Shown: piece by piece, positions 27,357 through 35,524 of the stretch
How the letters are laid out: every line of letters begins with the position of its first letter
How positions within the stretch are numbered: position 1 is the first letter of the stretch
Assembly: GCA_017051695.1 (NCBI GenBank)
Contig: JAFIDK010000009.1
Coordinates: 37,267-101,266 of the forward strand
Length of the DNA: 64,000 nt
Reading direction: 5' to 3'
Source of the DNA: Algoriphagus aestuarii
GTDB taxonomy: Bacteria; Bacteroidota; Bacteroidia; Cytophagales; Cyclobacteriaceae
Notes under the pieces: model-generated
What the model was told of the DNA's origin: nothing
The model's input: the letters and a program-made list of their open reading frames with translations, nothing else
Database searches by the model: none
Program-made: the position numbers and the translations under genes

Positions 27357-27572
27357 ATTGGATTCAAAAGATAATATGGAGATTTAGTAAAATTTTATTT
27401 CGAAAATAATCGATTTTCTTTTTATAAAATCTTTTTAGGTTTGATTCTAACTAGGGTAATACCTGATGATTATCCAAGGTAATTTTAAAAAATAATTAAG
27501 ATATATAAATACCATTCGTCAATGTTTTGAGAATTATCTCCGAATCGCTTCAACCTACTCCCTTTATTCCCG

Positions 27573-27580
27573 TATATTTG
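27573..27580 (+). promoter_or_regulatory. -7 promoter element of the structured RNA
   Basis: TATATTTG matches TAnnTTTG and ends 4 bases before the first base of the RNA's closing stem, the right place for transcription to begin at about 27585. No strong -33 element is visible. Confidence 0.5.
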
Positions 27581-27584
27581 TACC

Positions 27585-27802
27585 AGTCCGGGTCGTCGAC
27601 ATGTTCAAACTTCACAATTAACAAAATCACCGAGTGAAGCCCTCTCCAAAAACAGGCCTCATCCCGACCTCAAGAAATTGGGATTTCGGGACCTCGCCAT
27701 TTATTTGGCAGGATAACAGTGGAAGTTTGCGGTTTTAAGGCAGCTCAAATCTTGTCTACTAGGAGGTTTGTAACACTCTAAGATCCGGACTTTTTACTTT
27801 TT
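27585..27802 (+). ncRNA. ssrS: Structured RNA, candidate 6S RNA
   Basis: No protein frame fits this segment, but it folds well. AGTCCGGGTC (27585-27594) pairs over 10 bp (one G-U) with GATCCGGACT (27782-27791), which is followed by TTTTTACTTTTT as terminator tail. Inside comes a 7-8-nt internal loop, then GTTCAAAC (27603-27610) pairs with GTTTG-T-AAC (27766-27774). A distal hairpin TCCCGA..TCGGGA with inner CTCAA-GAAA-TTGGG lies at 27662-27690, and a second hairpin GCCA/TGGC near 27697-27710. Long ends paired, a large central open region and about 205 nt are what 6S RNA looks like, so it may inhibit RNA polymerase in stationary phase. The 3' end overlaps the convergent flippase stop by about 14 bases. 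The 6S label rests on architecture only. Confidence 0.5.
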
Positions 27803-29259
27803 AACCTTTCCTGTATCCAATTCCATTCTTCTTTTCCAGCACCTAAAACTCTAGACCAAAATACATACAAGGCCAATATTCCAATTGAAGTAGCTGCGAT
27901 TCCCAGGATAGGATTTGTCTTTAATTGATAGAAATAAAATGGTAAATATGTGACTGCTCCTACTGCAAGAATTTTGACAGTCTCCAATGTAAAAGGATCA
28001 AAGCCTAACTTTAATTTTAGAAAGAAATACTTTACTAGGTTAAAAAGAAGCATCACCATTGCCGAGGCTAAAGCAGCACCTTCAATTCCAAATATAGGAA
28101 TGAGCCAATAATTTAGTGCAACAATCAACATGCTCATGAGAATAGTGGCAACCAAGTTGAACCGATAGTATTTCGAAAAAACCAACACTTCACTATTTAC
28201 AGAAAATAAAACGTCAAATAACTTTCCCAATCCAATCAGGAAAACCACATATTTCCCTGCTTCATAGATTCCTTTGTTTGGAATCAGGTAATATAGATTG
28301 TCGATATTGGCCCAGATTCCTAAAAACAACAGGAGACAGACATACAGTTGTCTATTGGACACCTGCTTGTAGAGTGAATTGATTTCAGGCAAATTCCCTT
28401 TTGCAAAATGGTCTGCAATTACAGGCATCACCACCTGGGAAATAGCTCTTCTTGGTAATTCAATGACCAAGGCCATGCTAAATGCAATGGTGTAAATTGC
28501 ATTTGCCTCTAGGCTGACCATAGAACTGACCATGATGCTGTCGATTTTCATGATCAAAGTAGAAGCTGCGGTAGCCAAAAACGTGATCAAACTGAATTTG
28601 AGAAATGAAGTTCTAAAACCGATAGGGAAGTTACCCCAAGTAAAATCGAGTTTTAACACTCCGAGCCAAAGTAAGTAAACCAAAACTCCTAAAGCAGCTA
28701 TTCCATAAACGAGGACAAGGCCATTCATTACTAAATTAAATGGAATCAAATCCAGAAAATAAGAACCTACGAGAATTCCGGTAAGTAACCTCAAAAACAC
28801 CTCCCTGAAAAAAGTCGGGACGGCAATTTTTAAGTAGGACCTAGCATATGCATCTAGAATGCTACTCAAAAGTGAAAAGAAGGTGATCAATAATACAACC
28901 TGTAGGAAGTCTATGACCTGCGGTGAATTAACAGCAAATAGTTGAATGATTTGTTCTTTGAGAAGTAGAAAAATGCTGCCAACTAAAAGAAATCCTCCAA
29001 GTGCCAGTAGCATGCTGAAACTTAAAAACGCCGATTGATTGGATTCTAATTTCGGAAAATAGCGGGTGATGCCATGCCCTAGACCTAACTGAGCAAATGG
29101 GACAAAAAGCAATCCTAAATCCTGGATGGTTCGAAAAGTACCAAGTTGGGAGGCTTCCAGTGCATACGGGAATAACCAGAGTACATTGAAATACCCGATG
29201 ACAACTCCCAAATAAGAAAATAATGCAGTTTGTAGACTCTGACTGGCTATTTTGCCCAT
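27778..29259 (-). CDS. Polysaccharide flippase (MVF/Wzx-type oligosaccharide flippase family)
   Basis: A 493-residue membrane protein with about 13-14 predicted membrane helices and few charged residues between them. The N-terminal SLQTALFSYLGVVIGYFNVL and LGTFRTIQDLGLLFVPFAQL, and later SMVSLEANAIYTIAFSMA and FGIEGAALASAMVMLLFN, are typical of the MATE/MVF superfamily branch that moves lipid-linked sugars (Wzx/RfbX). There is no glycosyltransferase cluster around it, so its lipid substrate is unknown. Downstream it converges on the candidate 6S RNA. Confidence 0.85.
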   Translation of the reverse strand: MGKIASQSLQTALFSYLGVVIGYFNVLWLFPYALEASQLGTFRTIQDLGLLFVPFAQLGLGHGITRYFPKLESNQSAFLSFSMLLALGGFLLVGSIFLLLKEQIIQLFAVNSPQVIDFLQVVLLITFFSLLSSILDAYARSYLKIAVPTFFREVFLRLLTGILVGSYFLDLIPFNLVMNGLVLVYGIAALGVLVYLLWLGVLKLDFTWGNFPIGFRTSFLKFSLITFLATAASTLIMKIDSIMVSSMVSLEANAIYTIAFSMALVIELPRRAISQVVMPVIADHFAKGNLPEINSLYKQVSNRQLYVCLLLFLGIWANIDNLYYLIPNKGIYEAGKYVVFLIGLGKLFDVLFSVNSEVLVFSKYYRFNLVATILMSMLIVALNYWLIPIFGIEGAALASAMVMLLFNLVKYFFLKLKLGFDPFTLETVKILAVGAVTYLPFYFYQLKTNPILGIAATSIGILALYVFWSRVLGAGKEEWNWIQERLKSKKSGS

Positions 29260-29310
29260 GAGTTTAAAAGTATCAAAAAATCCGGGAAATAGGGTGAACT
29301 GGTATTTGGT

Positions 29311-29427
29311 TTAGTTCTTTGCGCACTTATCACAGCCAGGCTCTGTCTTGGTTTTGCCAGTATATTTTCTTACCAGATAAACCAAAGCTCCTAAAACCAA
29401 AATACCAACTAGGATTTCCTGTACCAT
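29311..29427 (-). CDS. FeoB-associated Cys-rich membrane protein (38 aa)
   Basis: A very short gene easily missed. From ATG 29427 it reads MVQEILVGILVLGALVYLVR, then a basic linker KYTGKTKTE, then PGCDKCAKN and stop. One membrane helix followed by a C-x-x-C tail is the mark of the FeoB-associated Cys-rich membrane proteins (virus attachment p12-like family) found behind feoB in many Bacteroidota and Firmicutes; they are thought to act like FeoC, possibly binding iron or a cluster at the cytoplasmic gate. It starts 2 bases after the feoB stop and so belongs to the feoAB operon. Confidence 0.88.
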   Translation of the reverse strand: MVQEILVGILVLGALVYLVRKYTGKTKTEPGCDKCAKN

Positions 29428-29429
29428 TG

Positions 29430-31544
29430 TTAAGAGAATAGATTATAAGTGAATAAGGCCGCGAAATAAGCTAAAGCCGTCATGTATACAGTTTGGATTA
29501 ACGGCCATTTCCACCCTTTGGTTTCCCGGTAGACTACAGCTAGCGTACTCATGCATTGCATGGCAAAAACATAAAATACCATCAAAGAGAAAGCCGTCGC
29601 TTGATTGAAAACTTTTTCTCCAGTAGCTGGATTGATTTGCTGATCCAGTTTTTGCCGGATCGTCAATTCATCCTCGACGTCCGCTCCGATACTGTATATT
29701 GTGGCGATTGTAGAAACAAAAACCTCCCTAGCTGCGAATGAAGTGATTAGGGCAATTCCGATTTTCCAGTCGTATCCAAGTGGTTTGATGATTGGCTCGA
29801 TTCCCCGACCCATGATACCGATAAATGAGTTCTCTAAAAGCAAAGATGAAGTTTCCGCTTCTACTGCTTCTTTCTCCTCTGCAGATGCCAGCGCTAATTT
29901 TTCCTCACCTTCCAGACGGATTTGATCCATACGGGATGGTGGGCCATAACTTGCCAAAACCCATAGCACAACGGAAATTGCCAAAATGACTTTTCCTGCT
30001 TCCATGACAAATGTTTTGGACTTGCTATACATAGTGAGTAAAACATCCTTCCATCTCGGAGTTCTGTAGGTAGGTAATTCTACCATTAAGAAGCTTTTTT
30101 CCTCAGATTTAAGAATGAATTTCAATAGCAATGCAGTAAATAAAACTCCTACAATTCCTAAAATATAAAGACCCAACAATGTCAGGGCTTGTAAATTAAT
30201 AATTCCGTAGTCAGTATTTGGAACCACTAAGCCAATGAGAATTACATAAACCGGCAATCTTGCCGAACAGCTCATCAGTGGTGTCACCAAAATGGTGATG
30301 ATTTTCTCTTTCCAGTTTCCAATGTTTCTGGCTGCCATTACACCTGGTATAGCACATGCCACGCCTGAAACAAGTGGAACAATACTTTTGCCATGGAGTC
30401 CAAATGGACGCATCCAGCGATCCATTAAAAAGACCACACGAGACATGTATCCAGTATCCTCCAGTATAGCTAAAAAGCCAAATAGCATGGCGATTTGAGG
30501 AATGAAAATCACTACACCACCGATTCCGGGGACAATGCCTTCCGAAATCAAACTGGTCAAAGGACCTGCAGGTAAAACATCATTGACCCAGCCGGATATT
30601 TCTGCAAAAAGGCCATCGATCAGATCCATTGGAACTGAAGCCCAAGTAAATATGGTCTGAAAAATCAGCAATAAAATGCTCAGGAAAACCACGTATCCCC
30701 AAACTGGATGAAGGAAGATTTTATCCAATGCAGAAGCAGGTTTTTTTGCTTCTTTTTTCACGACACAGGTTTCTACCAGAGAAGTGATTTTTCGATATCT
30801 GATTGTGGTTTCTTCCAACTGGGCACTTTCGAGATCGAATTTATGAGAGGTAATCAAGGATTGAATCCATAACCTGTCCTCTGGATTGATAGAACGATCT
30901 TTCGGTCCAAAGCGAAGCATTTGATAGGCTCTGTAATCATTCTTTAAATCGAATTTTTCCCGAACGGGTTGCAAGAGAGATTGAGGGATAATCTCTGAAA
31001 TATTCAGATAGCTGGAATTGATGCTAAAATTTTTCTCATGAATCAAGGATTTGATCTGTTCCAATCCTTTAAAACCACGAGCATCTGTGCTCAAAATCGG
31101 AACTCCCAGAGATTTGTAAATCTCATAGTTCTTGATCTCAATGTTTTTTTTCGAGGCCAAATCGGCCATATTCAAAATAATTGCCAAACTCACACCCAAG
31201 TCAATCAGCTGAGTGGCTAAAAATAACCCTCTGGATAACTGACAGGAATCAATGACCATTAATACGTAGTCTGGTCTTTTTTTCTTGTCAATATGATTCA
31301 ATACACGATGTGCAATGATTTCATCCTCGGAATTTGGGTACAAGCTATAGGTACCCGGTAAATCAAGGATTTCATAAGTAGAGCCTTCATAATTCATCCA
31401 GCCTGTTTTCTTGTCCACAGTGACTCCGGGGTAATTGCCGATCTTTTGGTTCAGACCAGTTAATTGGTTGAAAATTGTGGATTTTCCCACATTGGGATTC
31501 CCAATGAGGGCGATTTTAGGAGTTCGAATGGTAGACTCTGACAT
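29430..31544 (-). CDS. feoB: Ferrous iron transport protein B
   Basis: A 704-residue Fe(II) transporter. The N-terminal G domain has G1 ALIGNPNVGKSTIFNQL, G3 DLPGTYSLYP and G4 NMAD, followed by a helical GDI-like domain. The membrane part carries the two Gate motifs, including LVSGVACAIPGVMAARNI and LVTPLMSCSARLPVYVIL, with the pore cysteines. Length is typical. It is preceded by feoA (6-base gap) and followed by the 38-residue Cys-rich protein (2-base gap): a complete Feo operon in the inner membrane. Confidence 0.97.
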   Translation of the reverse strand: MSESTIRTPKIALIGNPNVGKSTIFNQLTGLNQKIGNYPGVTVDKKTGWMNYEGSTYEILDLPGTYSLYPNSEDEIIAHRVLNHIDKKKRPDYVLMVIDSCQLSRGLFLATQLIDLGVSLAIILNMADLASKKNIEIKNYEIYKSLGVPILSTDARGFKGLEQIKSLIHEKNFSINSSYLNISEIIPQSLLQPVREKFDLKNDYRAYQMLRFGPKDRSINPEDRLWIQSLITSHKFDLESAQLEETTIRYRKITSLVETCVVKKEAKKPASALDKIFLHPVWGYVVFLSILLLIFQTIFTWASVPMDLIDGLFAEISGWVNDVLPAGPLTSLISEGIVPGIGGVVIFIPQIAMLFGFLAILEDTGYMSRVVFLMDRWMRPFGLHGKSIVPLVSGVACAIPGVMAARNIGNWKEKIITILVTPLMSCSARLPVYVILIGLVVPNTDYGIINLQALTLLGLYILGIVGVLFTALLLKFILKSEEKSFLMVELPTYRTPRWKDVLLTMYSKSKTFVMEAGKVILAISVVLWVLASYGPPSRMDQIRLEGEEKLALASAEEKEAVEAETSSLLLENSFIGIMGRGIEPIIKPLGYDWKIGIALITSFAAREVFVSTIATIYSIGADVEDELTIRQKLDQQINPATGEKVFNQATAFSLMVFYVFAMQCMSTLAVVYRETKGWKWPLIQTVYMTALAYFAALFTYNLFS

Positions 31545-31550
31545 GAAAAT

Positions 31551-31778
31551 TTAAAGCAATTGCACCTCGATCAAGGCAGCTTCAGATTTTCTGAGTGCCA
31601 AAAGAGTTTCATCCATCAGGAAAGCCATCGGGCCTCCCATAGGAGCTGCGTGATTTAAGGTGATGGTTTTGCCAGGAAGAAACCCTAATTCCATCAAATT
31701 GATTTTAAGTGGTGAGGCCGTGATCTCCCGGATAATGGCAGATTTAGAGGCGGTCATGGTATCAGCTGTAATATGCAT
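31551..31778 (-). CDS. feoA: Ferrous iron transport protein A
   Basis: A 75-residue SH3-like FeoA protein. ITASPLKINLMELGFLPGKTITLNHAAPMGGPMAF carries the conserved MELGFLPG and APMGGP turns. It works with FeoB, probably by contacting its G domain. It is the first gene of the feoA-feoB-Cys-rich operon; a -7 box lies at 31808-31815. Confidence 0.93.
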   Translation of the reverse strand: MHITADTMTASKSAIIREITASPLKINLMELGFLPGKTITLNHAAPMGGPMAFLMDETLLALRKSEAALIEVQLL

Positions 31779-31807
31779 AGGCTTATTTTGGGTGATAACC
31801 CTTCCCG

Positions 31808-31815
31808 CAAAAATA
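31808..31815 (-). promoter_or_regulatory. -7 promoter element of the feo operon
   Basis: The minus strand reads TATTTTTG, a match to TAnnTTTG, about 30 bases before the feoA ATG. An imperfect inverted repeat (TTAGATTC..CAAATAA) just upstream could hold an iron regulator but is not convincing. Confidence 0.45.
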
Positions 31816-31881
31816 GGATTATTTGGAATGAATCTAAAGAAAAATAAATAAGATTTTTATCAGTTTTTTAAACGGTACAAT

Positions 31882-32508
31882 TTATTCTATATAAAGGAAT
31901 TGATCGTTCAGGGATAATCTTCTTCCAGAATCTAAGGTAATTTCCATGCTGAAGTTGATAATCGTCTGCTTCTGAGGGTTTTTGGTGAATTTAAGTTGAA
32001 AGTATTCATTCAGAAAAATTGGTTGGTCTTCCTTCAAAAATTCATCTATTGATTTTGCTTCAGATGAGAAATAGGGACTTATCGTAAAGTATTCATTCAA
32101 GATATTTCCAATTTTTAAAACCGTGCCATCTCCAAATTCCACTTCTTTTGTATTGAAAATCTTAATATCATCCAATGCCTCGGCAGATTTAGGTGGGAGG
32201 GGAGAGCAGGCAAATGCCAGGCCGGGTATACCCATATTGGTAGATGCCAAATTTGATAGCATTTCAAAATTTTGGACTCCAAAGATTTTTACGACCTGGT
32301 CTATAGTGCGAAAATCCGTGGGGTTAATTTCTTGCCCATTGTGATCCAATGTCAGCATTTCAAATGAAAGAATTTTAAAATCCTTTACTGGACTACTGGG
32401 ACCACAACCGCAAGAATCATTGCATGCCAAATCACAAGAAATTGGCAGAATAGCCAAAAAAGAAAACAAACCGATCGTCAAAAGAATTTTTTTGAAATTT
32501 CTTCTCAT
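31882..32508 (-). CDS. Cys-rich lipoprotein of unknown function, iron locus
   Basis: A 208-residue protein with a basic N-terminus, hydrophobic run (ILLTIGLFSFLAILP) and lipobox LPISC, giving a lipidated Cys at about residue 25. The first mature residues hold five cysteines (CDLACNDSCGCGP), then a beta-rich domain follows (FKILSFEMLTLD, VEFGDGTVLKIGNIL, IINFSMEITLD). I recognise no named family with confidence. It lies 70 bases after the TonB receptor gene on the same strand and just upstream of feoA, so I infer a role tied to metal uptake; the Cys cluster could bind a metal or a cluster, or form disulfides. Confidence 0.72.
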   Translation of the reverse strand: MRRNFKKILLTIGLFSFLAILPISCDLACNDSCGCGPSSPVKDFKILSFEMLTLDHNGQEINPTDFRTIDQVVKIFGVQNFEMLSNLASTNMGIPGLAFACSPLPPKSAEALDDIKIFNTKEVEFGDGTVLKIGNILNEYFTISPYFSSEAKSIDEFLKEDQPIFLNEYFQLKFTKNPQKQTIINFSMEITLDSGRRLSLNDQFLYIE

Positions 32509-32578
32509 GATTTCTAAATCTTATTGTAAAACGCTGAAGTTCATAAAATTTCAATTCAATTTGAAATAATTCTTTCTA

Positions 32579-34993
32579 TCAGAAAAATGCCTTTAATGAA
32601 AAATTAAAATTTCTGCCAGCAGCAGCTAAACCCGAACTGTAGGGTCTGTACCTCTTGTCCCCAATATTTTCAATTCCGGCCATTACATCCATAAATTTTG
32701 TCAATTTATAAGTGCCGTGAAGGTTGAATATCATCCAGGATGGAGAGTATGGATTGCCGTTTTCATCTTTTGCATATAAATGCGGTTTTCCTTTTTCATC
32801 TAATGGCATATCCTCAAAAGAAATCTCTCCACTATAGACACTGCTTAACTCGAGTTTGACTCTTTTCTTAGAGTATGTCAATCTGGTCAATCCGAAAAGC
32901 GGAGCAGCATGTCGTGTAGGGCTTGTCGTTTCGTCATCGAGTTCTTCTTTTCCTTTTTGCCAGTTGATTTTGGAATATAATAGCCAGTTCTGTGTTGGTG
33001 ACCATTCCAATCCTGCCTGTATACCATAAACAGTAGCAGAAGCAGCATTTTGGATCGCTAACACCTTGCTCGGAACACCCTCATAAGGAATGCTGTCTTG
33101 TTCATCTAAAGTAAACGGTCTTCTAACCATTGCATCATTCATCAATGTATAAAAAGCAGAAGCATCAACCTTCAGAAAATTTCCCCAGTGTTTATTGATG
33201 TTGATTTCAGCATTATAGACGTATTCAGGCTTTAAAGAAGGATTTGGTACAATTACAGCGCCTGGTTCGGAATCAAAAAATTTTCCTAAATCATCCACGT
33301 TTGGAGCTCTGAATCCCGTCGATAGCTGAGGGGAAATCGTCAGATTTTCTTCAGGACTGTATATCAGACCAAATGAACCGGTAAGTGCTCCATTGTTATT
33401 AGTGGTCTTTTGGTATGGCAAAGGAAAAAACTCCTCGTTAGAGCTAAAATCCGCTGAAAGCCAGATCTGATTATACCGTAGTCCAGTTTGAACTTTTAGC
33501 TTTTCGGATAAGTGCGCATGATAGGTGCCATAGAAAGCCAATGAAACCCAATCAGATGTAGGATATCTCGCGGAAGCGGCTACTTCTTCGTTTGTCTGAA
33601 TATTTAATTGTGATCCTCTGGAAACCACTCCGTTATAGACAGTTTCAACCCCATAGCTCAGAAAACTTTCTTGATTGATATTTTTCACCCAATCTGCATT
33701 GATCGAAAAAGCATCAACTTTTTCTGTTCTGTCGAATAGATTAGGATTATTAAAACGCCTATCCAAACGACTTTCTTCAAAATACTGTTGGGCGATTTTG
33801 ATACTCATTTGGTCATAAAGTCGACCTTTTCCCAATTGATTGAGAGACAGTTGATTCATTAACCAAATTTGAGGTCCATAATTCCATTCGGCAAATTTCG
33901 GTTTTTCAAAACTACCTTCGATCAACCTGTCATACCTAGGTATATCGGTTGATTTTGAATAATGGAATCCATACTCCCAATCAGTTTTATTGCTTGGTTT
34001 AAACCTGATCTTTTGCATCAGGTTGAGTTGAGAGTATCCACTTGTTTTTTGAACTTTTGGATCAGGGTTAGTCAATACTTGGTCTCCATCAGCAGACGGA
34101 ATAACGTACCAGGGTCTCAAGTAGTCATCCGGTCCAGTACTTCCCATTTTTAAGTCCCCATAATCAAAATGCGAGATACTACTCAGGAAGGCCCATTTTT
34201 CCGTTGCAAAAGTGACGTCTCCGTGAAAGGTTTTTTCATCGTTTGCGGAAGCAAAACGACTGAAAGCTGATCCATTGACGGAAAATCCGGAATCTGAAAA
34301 ATTAGGTTTTAAGGTTTCAAAAGCCATTACTCCACCTAAAGCATCACTTCCAAACATAACTGAACCAGGTCCAAAAAGGACTTCGGTGTTTTGTAAAGCC
34401 AAAGGATCCAAAGAAATAACATTATGGAGATTTCCTCCTCTGAAAATCGCAGTGTTGATGCGGACACCATCCACGGCATAAAGCAATCTATTTGCGGAAA
34501 AACCCCGGATCATGGGACTTCCTCCTCCTTGTTGACTTTTTTGTATAAAAACATCCCCGTTACTTCCCAACCAATCGGCGGTATTGGAAGGAGACCGAAG
34601 CTGAAAAAGATCTTTATTTAAAACGGTGATTTTGCCGGGAATGTCCCGGTTACTTTGTCTCCAGCGACTTCCGGTGACGATTGCCTGATCCATTTGGATC
34701 ATTCCAGCCTGGAGAATAACCCGATAATTGATGTTTTTCAATTCATCCATCGAAAATGAGGAAGATTCAAACCCTAACAGCTGGAAATGGATTTCTGCCT
34801 GCTTGGAGAAAAGATCCAGATTTACCTGCCCCTTTCCATTTGTAATTGCGCTCAAATAAGGCTCATTCCCAAAAACCAAAACTCCAGGCAATGGTTGATT
34901 AGAGTCCTGTTCCAGAACTGTCAAAACCTGGGAGAAGGTTTGATGGAATGATAAAATCAATAGAATCAGAAGTGGTAAATGTCTTTTACTCAT
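32579..34993 (-). CDS. TonB-dependent outer-membrane receptor
   Basis: An 804-residue receptor. Order of parts: signal peptide (to about 21, LLILLILSFHQTFS/Q), a carboxypeptidase-regulatory-like beta domain (about 22-95), the plug (about 115-230, with MIRGFSANRLLYAVDGVRIN and LFGPGSVMFGSDALGGVM), and a 22-strand barrel ending FNFSLKAFF with the terminal Phe needed for barrel assembly. No SusD partner is next to it, so it is not a glycan-uptake pair; the nearby feo genes suggest iron chelate, heme or metal uptake, which is inference. Length and domains are normal. Confidence 0.93.
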   Translation of the reverse strand: MSKRHLPLLILLILSFHQTFSQVLTVLEQDSNQPLPGVLVFGNEPYLSAITNGKGQVNLDLFSKQAEIHFQLLGFESSSFSMDELKNINYRVILQAGMIQMDQAIVTGSRWRQSNRDIPGKITVLNKDLFQLRSPSNTADWLGSNGDVFIQKSQQGGGSPMIRGFSANRLLYAVDGVRINTAIFRGGNLHNVISLDPLALQNTEVLFGPGSVMFGSDALGGVMAFETLKPNFSDSGFSVNGSAFSRFASANDEKTFHGDVTFATEKWAFLSSISHFDYGDLKMGSTGPDDYLRPWYVIPSADGDQVLTNPDPKVQKTSGYSQLNLMQKIRFKPSNKTDWEYGFHYSKSTDIPRYDRLIEGSFEKPKFAEWNYGPQIWLMNQLSLNQLGKGRLYDQMSIKIAQQYFEESRLDRRFNNPNLFDRTEKVDAFSINADWVKNINQESFLSYGVETVYNGVVSRGSQLNIQTNEEVAASARYPTSDWVSLAFYGTYHAHLSEKLKVQTGLRYNQIWLSADFSSNEEFFPLPYQKTTNNNGALTGSFGLIYSPEENLTISPQLSTGFRAPNVDDLGKFFDSEPGAVIVPNPSLKPEYVYNAEININKHWGNFLKVDASAFYTLMNDAMVRRPFTLDEQDSIPYEGVPSKVLAIQNAASATVYGIQAGLEWSPTQNWLLYSKINWQKGKEELDDETTSPTRHAAPLFGLTRLTYSKKRVKLELSSVYSGEISFEDMPLDEKGKPHLYAKDENGNPYSPSWMIFNLHGTYKLTKFMDVMAGIENIGDKRYRPYSSGLAAAGRNFNFSLKAFF

Positions 34994-35524
34994 AGAAAAC
35001 CAAAAAAGAAATCTGCTTGTGAAATTGAAAAGTAAAGCATAGAAACTACAATTTGATCATCCTTTAGATAAATAGCCGAAAGGTGATTTGGAAGGTTAGA
35101 AAATAGAAAAACCGGTGTAAATAAGACCCTTCTCTTATTAATTTCACTCATTTTGGATCAGATTTAATTTAAACCTAAGTATGTGTTTATATTCCTTTGA
35201 ATTGAGACACCATAGTGATTTTATTTACGTTTCACTTAGGTTGAAATCTGAAACTGATTTTTATTTCGTCCAATTGATTTTCAAAAAAAGAATAGGTTTT
35301 TATTTTCCGAAATGGTGATTTGTCAGCTTTTAGGAGAAATGATTTGAATTGATATCATCAGTTTTTCAGTTAAAAAAACGATATAAATATTAGCCTTTTT
35401 GAGTTAAAATATTTAAATTAATAACCTGTTTTTCAAGAGGTTATCTTTTAGGTTTGATTTTTTAGATTCCTTCTTTTGCCCCTTCGAAAAATTCAATAAG
35501 TCTTACTTTTAATCCTTTTTAATC
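34994..35524. other. AT-rich intergenic region between TonB receptor and giant gene pair
   Basis: The 531 bases hold no plausible gene. The sequence is AT-rich with long A and T runs. A TAnnTTTG match (TAGGTTTG, 35449-35456) lies about 70 bases before the giant gene's ATG and may be its promoter. TGATATCA near 35349 is a perfect 8-base palindrome but shows no regulator-like spacing. No terminator is evident, as both neighbours start here. Confidence 0.55.

Noticed and set aside
27585-27802. RNase P RNA or tmRNA instead of 6S
   Set aside because: The segment is too short, and the conserved RNase P core and the tmRNA tag frame and tRNA-like ends are absent.
31816-31845. DtxR- or Fur-like operator upstream of feoA
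   Set aside because: The inverted repeat pairs at only about half its positions and matches no consensus well.
35340-35360. FNR-type site upstream of the giant genes
   Set aside because: TTGATATCATCAG has the wrong spacing between half-sites for TTGAT-N4-ATCAA; only an 8-base palindrome is present.
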